NCBI GenBank assembly: GCA_963814095.1
Contig: CAWFBT010000006.1
Coordinates: 186,001-250,000, forward strand
Direction: 5' to 3'
Length of the DNA stretch: 64,000 nucleotides
DNA from: JACVRW01 sp963814095
GTDB taxonomy: Bacteria > Actinomycetota > Thermoleophilia > Solirubrobacterales > Thermoleophilaceae
The notes below the pieces were generated by a model. That model saw nothing but the letters and a program-made list of their open reading frames with translations, did no database searches and had not been told where the DNA came from. The position numbers were made by a program, and so were the translations under genes. This document shows positions 61,102-64,000 of the stretch, in pieces (the stretch's first letter is position 1; every line of letters begins with the position of its first letter).

Positions 61102-61623
61102 ATGGCCGCGCGATCCGCGAGACTCCCGATCGTGCAGCCGAAGCCCCCGTCCGCATCGATGGCGACGATGAGCCGCTGGATGGCGATCGGCCAGGCGAAC
61201 ACCGCCGGCAACGTCCACGGCGGGGTGATCCTGCACCTGTGCGACGAGGTGGCCGGCATTGCGGCGGTCCGCCACTCCCGCCGCCGCTGCGTCACGGCGG
61301 GGATGGATCGGATGACCTTCCGTCATCCGGTCTACGTCGGTCAGCTCGTGACCGTGCGGGCCACCGTCAACGCGGCCTGGCGGACCTCGATGGAGGTCGG
61401 TGTCCGCGTGGAGGCCGAGGTCGTCCATACCGGCGAGATCACCCACACCTCCGCCGCTTACCTGACGATGGTCGCCATCGACGAGAACGGCCGGCCGATG
61501 GAGATCCCCCCGCTCAAGCCGGAGACAGCCGACGAGATGCGCCGCGCTCGTGAGGCGCAGCTGCGGCGCGACAACCGGCTCGCCGAGCGCGAGCGAATCC
61601 AGGCCGACCGCGAGCTCGACTAG
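61102..61623 (+). CDS. Acyl-CoA thioesterase (hotdog fold, YciA-like)
   Basis: 173 aa. Hotdog domain with AGNVHGGVILHLCDEVAGIAA (catalytic Asp), DRMTFRHPVYVGQLVTVRATVN and TSAAYLTMVAIDENGRP, as in YciA/BACH-type thioesterases; C-terminal basic helix RRAREAQLRRDNRLAE. Hydrolyses acyl-CoA to acid and CoA. Overlaps the convergent lipoprotein by 4 bp. Confidence 0.9.
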   Translation: MAARSARLPIVQPKPPSASMATMSRWMAIGQANTAGNVHGGVILHLCDEVAGIAAVRHSRRRCVTAGMDRMTFRHPVYVGQLVTVRATVNAAWRTSMEVGVRVEAEVVHTGEITHTSAAYLTMVAIDENGRPMEIPPLKPETADEMRRAREAQLRRDNRLAERERIQADRELD

Positions 61624-62057
61624 GTCGTCTCGCCCGGCTCGGGCGAGTCTTGCTCGAGCTGGCGGAACTCGCTGAAGCGGTCGTCGCGGAAGGCGAAGCG
61701 CACCCTCACGAAGCCGTCGCAGGCACCGCCGGGCCCGTCGCGCAGCCGGAAGGTGGCGAGCACGCGCTCACCCTCGTCCTCGACCTCGACCAGCTCGCCC
61801 CGGCAGGGCAGCCCCGAGTTGAAGAGCTTCGCGGCCGCCCGGCCCCGCAGCCGGTAGGGAATGCCCTGGTCGACGAGCGCGCGCGGCGCGAAGAAGTCGG
61901 CGGCATGGTTGTAGTCGCCGTTGTTCAGGGCCATCAGCCAGTCCCGGATGAGCCGGCCCTGGTCCGTCCTCGTGCCGTGCTCGTCGGACGAGCCGGAGTC
62001 ACAGCCGGCGAGGGCGGCGAGCAGGGCAAGGACCAAGATGAGGTGCGCCGGGCGCAC
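61620..62057 (-). CDS. Lipoprotein with NTF2/SnoaL-like domain
   Basis: 145 aa. Signal peptide with lipobox LAALAGCDSGS. Mature domain RLIRDWLMALNNGDYNHAADFFAPRALVDQG resembles NTF2-like folds used for small-molecule binding. Two cysteines (LPCRGE, GACDGF) could form a disulfide. Lipidation would be by the Lgt encoded at 49.2 kb. Function unknown. Confidence 0.8.
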   Translation of the reverse strand: MRPAHLILVLALLAALAGCDSGSSDEHGTRTDQGRLIRDWLMALNNGDYNHAADFFAPRALVDQGIPYRLRGRAAAKLFNSGLPCRGELVEVEDEGERVLATFRLRDGPGGACDGFVRVRFAFRDDRFSEFRQLEQDSPEPGETT

Positions 62058-62089
62058 ACCCTGAGGTTACGCCCGGCGCCCCACCGGCC

Positions 62090-62995
62090 CTAGCCGGGCA
62101 GCGGGGCGCCCTCGTCGAGGCGCCGGCGCAGCTCGTCGCCGCGCCCGGCCGCCACCGCTCGCGCCACGCGCTGCTCTGACACCTCGACGCCGCGCGCACT
62201 CGCCAGCTCGACCAGCTCCTGGCGCTCCTCGCTCTCGCGCGCCGCCTTGAGGAACAGCCAGCCAAGCAGCACGACCGTGACGATGCTGCCCTCGATCATC
62301 ATGAGCGTGCCGGCGATGCCCTGGTCCTCGAGAGGCGTGATGTCCCAGCTCGCCTGGCCCGGTCCGTAGTCGGGATAGAAGACGCTCTCGGACCAGACGA
62401 AGACGTTGCCGAGCAGCGCGGCGGTGAGCCGCACGGCGACGATGTAGCCGAGCTTCGCGCCGTTGCCGAACCAGGCCGGCTGGGGCAGCGGGCCGAGCAG
62501 CGCGAACCACATCGTGATGCCGAAGAACACGAAGCTTGTGTGTTGCAGCGCGTGCACGGCCGGTGAGTTGATCGAGGCCTCGTACAGGGCCGGGATGTGC
62601 CAGACGTAGAGGTCGGTCGCCCAGAGCGTGAATGCGACGACCGGGTGCGCGAGGAAGCGCAGGCTGCGGGCCAGGCGCGTCGCGAGCAGCGGCTGGAGGA
62701 CGGGCCCGGTGAGCCCCAGCACGATGAAGAGCGCACCGAGATCCGCGATCAGCAGGTGCTGACCCATGTGCGCGAGGATGAGCTCGCCGCCGATATGGGC
62801 GACCGGCGTCGCCAGGCCGGCTATGACGAGCGCCACGCCGAGCGCGAACGACGCCATCCGCAGGGGAGGCACCGGACGGCCCTGGTTGCCCAGGGTCCGC
62901 GCCCGCAGCGCATAGGCGAGCAGCGCTACGAACGGCGGCAGCAGCTGGAGCGGCTCGAATACGCCGCTCCCGACATGAGCGAGCGGGGCGACCAC
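62090..62995 (-). CDS. ctaG: CtaG-type cytochrome oxidase assembly/copper protein
   Basis: 301 aa, about seven helices. Family features: LAHMGQHLLIADLGALFIVLGL, WATDLYVWHIPALYEASINSP, ALQHTSFVFFGITMWFALLGP and DQGIAGTLMMIEGS, with conserved His residues for copper. Supports CuB insertion in caa3-type oxidase. C-terminal cytoplasmic tail SARGVEVSEQRVARAVAAGR. No oxidase subunit genes adjoin. Confidence 0.9.
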   Translation of the reverse strand: MVAPLAHVGSGVFEPLQLLPPFVALLAYALRARTLGNQGRPVPPLRMASFALGVALVIAGLATPVAHIGGELILAHMGQHLLIADLGALFIVLGLTGPVLQPLLATRLARSLRFLAHPVVAFTLWATDLYVWHIPALYEASINSPAVHALQHTSFVFFGITMWFALLGPLPQPAWFGNGAKLGYIVAVRLTAALLGNVFVWSESVFYPDYGPGQASWDITPLEDQGIAGTLMMIEGSIVTVVLLGWLFLKAARESEERQELVELASARGVEVSEQRVARAVAAGRGDELRRRLDEGAPLPG

Positions 62996-63035
62996 GGGAC
63001 CCGAGGATACGCCCGGGCGGTCGCCCCGGAGGCCG

Positions 63036-64000
63036 CTAGGCGGCGGCCTCCTCGAGCGTCGCGGCGGCCTCCTCGAGCCGGCGCTGGTAGTCGGCGCGCT
63101 GCATGCGCGAGACGACCAGGCGCTGAACCTGGGCCGTGCCCTCGAAGATTTGGTAGATCTTCGCGTCCCGGAACCACTTCTCGAGCGGGCAGTCCGTGGT
63201 CTGGGCGTAGGGGCCGACGAGGTCCATCAGCGTCGTGGTGGCCCACATCGTCACGTCGCCCGCCTTCAGCTTCGACATCGAGCCCTGGCCGGCCGTCATC
63301 GGCATCCCGTTGCGGCCCATCCAGGCCGCGCGCCAGACGAGCAGCCGGGCCGCCTCGATCTCGGTGGCGACGTCGGCGAGCGTCTGCTGGACGCGCTGCT
63401 GCTCGAGCAGCGGCACGTCGTTCTCGGACTTGTCCTCGAGGTAGCCGAGCGTCCACTCGTAGGCGGCCTGCGCGATGCCGAGCGCCGAGGCGCCGACGAA
63501 CGGGCGCGTGATCTCGAAGGTCGCGAGCGCACCCGAGGAGCGGCCCGTCGACTCGCCCGAGCGCGCGCGCTCGAGCTTGCGCTGCAGCTTCTCGTAGCCG
63601 CCCAGCAGGTGGTCCATGGGGACGCGGCAGTCCTCGAGGATCACCTCGGTGGTCTGCGAGGCGCGGATGCCGAGCTTCGACTCCTTCTTGCCCATCGACA
63701 GGCCGGGCGTGCCCTTTGGGACGACGAAGGACGCATGGCCACGGTGGCCGAGGTCCTTGTCGACCGTCGCCACGACCACGGTCACGTCGGCGATCCCGCC
63801 GTTCGTGATGAAGACCTTGGTGCCGTTCAGCACCCACTCGCCTGTGCCCGACTCGGTATCGCCGTCGAGCACCGCCGTCGTGCGCAGCGAACGCACGTCG
63901 GAGCCGGCGCTCGGCTCGGTGACCGCGTAGGCGCCGAGCTTGATCTCGTCGCCCGTGCCGAAACAGTCGGGAACCCAGCGCGCGATCTGCTCGGGGGTGC
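63036..64000 (-). CDS. Acyl-CoA dehydrogenase (5' end outside window)
   Basis: The frame is open to the window edge, so about the N-terminal third is missing. Acyl-CoA dehydrogenase signature YAVTEPSAGSD with GEWVLNGTKVFITNGG; C-terminal FVGASALGIAQAAYEWTLGYL and WFRDAKIYQIFEGTAQVQRLVVSR, where the conserved EGT/Gly region near the substrate is seen. Oxidises acyl-CoA to enoyl-CoA using FAD. Confidence 0.94.
   Translation of the reverse strand, partial: TPEQIARWVPDCFGTGDEIKLGAYAVTEPSAGSDVRSLRTTAVLDGDTESGTGEWVLNGTKVFITNGGIADVTVVVATVDKDLGHRGHASFVVPKGTPGLSMGKKESKLGIRASQTTEVILEDCRVPMDHLLGGYEKLQRKLERARSGESTGRSSGALATFEITRPFVGASALGIAQAAYEWTLGYLEDKSENDVPLLEQQRVQQTLADVATEIEAARLLVWRAAWMGRNGMPMTAGQGSMSKLKAGDVTMWATTTLMDLVGPYAQTTDCPLEKWFRDAKIYQIFEGTAQVQRLVVSRMQRADYQRRLEEAAATLEEAAA

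Noticed and set aside
1..64000. tRNA, rRNA, prophage or transposase genes
   Set aside because: No cloverleaf, rRNA-like stretch, integrase or transposase motif was seen on either strand.

Overview
The window is G+C-rich bacterial chromosome. Gene content points to Actinomycetota, most likely Thermoleophilia (Solirubrobacterales/Gaiellales type): a MarP-like CvpA-protease, a PspA/PspAA plus HtpX/PspAB envelope-stress set, an AddAB-type recombination nuclease, many short zinc-ribbon proteins, frequent GTG/TTG starts and 4-bp ATGA/GTGA gene overlaps. Placement is inference from gene families; there is no rRNA or tRNA gene to confirm it. Genes are densely packed and no gene-free stretch exceeds 300 bases.

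Layout. 0-4.3 kb: addA (cut by the window edge) and addB. 4.3-8.3 kb: a Cys-motif protein, a metallophosphoesterase, and a TetR regulator coupled to a Baeyer-Villiger-type monooxygenase with two operator-like palindromes. 8.3-16 kb: topoisomerase III, a DAO-type oxidoreductase, an ECF sigma factor fused to a zinc anti-sigma-like domain and membrane anchor, and a GGDEF-EAL protein. 16-24 kb: lysyl-oxidase-like protein, MarP-like protease back to back with a penicillin-binding protein, lipoprotein, FHA protein, epimerase, copper/cytochrome-type membrane proteins. 24-33.3 kb: a broken membrane protein, an MFS-cyclic-nucleotide-domain fusion, and gltBD. 33.4-39.4 kb: ParA, a coiled-coil membrane protein, a secreted protein made of three copies of one domain, an amidase, and a long secreted repeat protein with PASTA-like motifs. 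39.4-44.7 kb: lysA-hom-thrC-thrB-nudix amino acid operon below a Crp-type regulator. 44.8-50 kb: tandem-repeat secreted protein, hydrolase, a Zur/Fur-box-controlled metal ABC transporter, lgt. 50-57.5 kb: subtilisin, M23 peptidase, HtpX-PspAB, sedolisin, LigD-type polymerase. 57.5-64 kb: exonuclease III, AraC regulator, PspAA-PspA, thioesterase, CtaG, acyl-CoA dehydrogenase (cut by the edge).

A striking property is the number of genes whose conserved domains continue across a single-base frameshift, almost always a surplus base: at least a dozen genes, including lysA with five. Because essential-looking genes (gltD, lysA, pspA) are hit and the protein reads on perfectly in the next frame, I read most of these as consensus errors in the assembly rather than true pseudogenes, and annotate the whole genes with the breakpoints stated.

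The most interesting unexplained items are: a 31-nt palindromic element of identical architecture found at two distant intergenic sites (27.1 and 59.95 kb); the ParA / coiled-coil / triple-domain secreted protein gene set; the mini-PASTA repeat protein; a 21-22-residue tandem-repeat secreted protein; and the sigma factor and MFS fusions.
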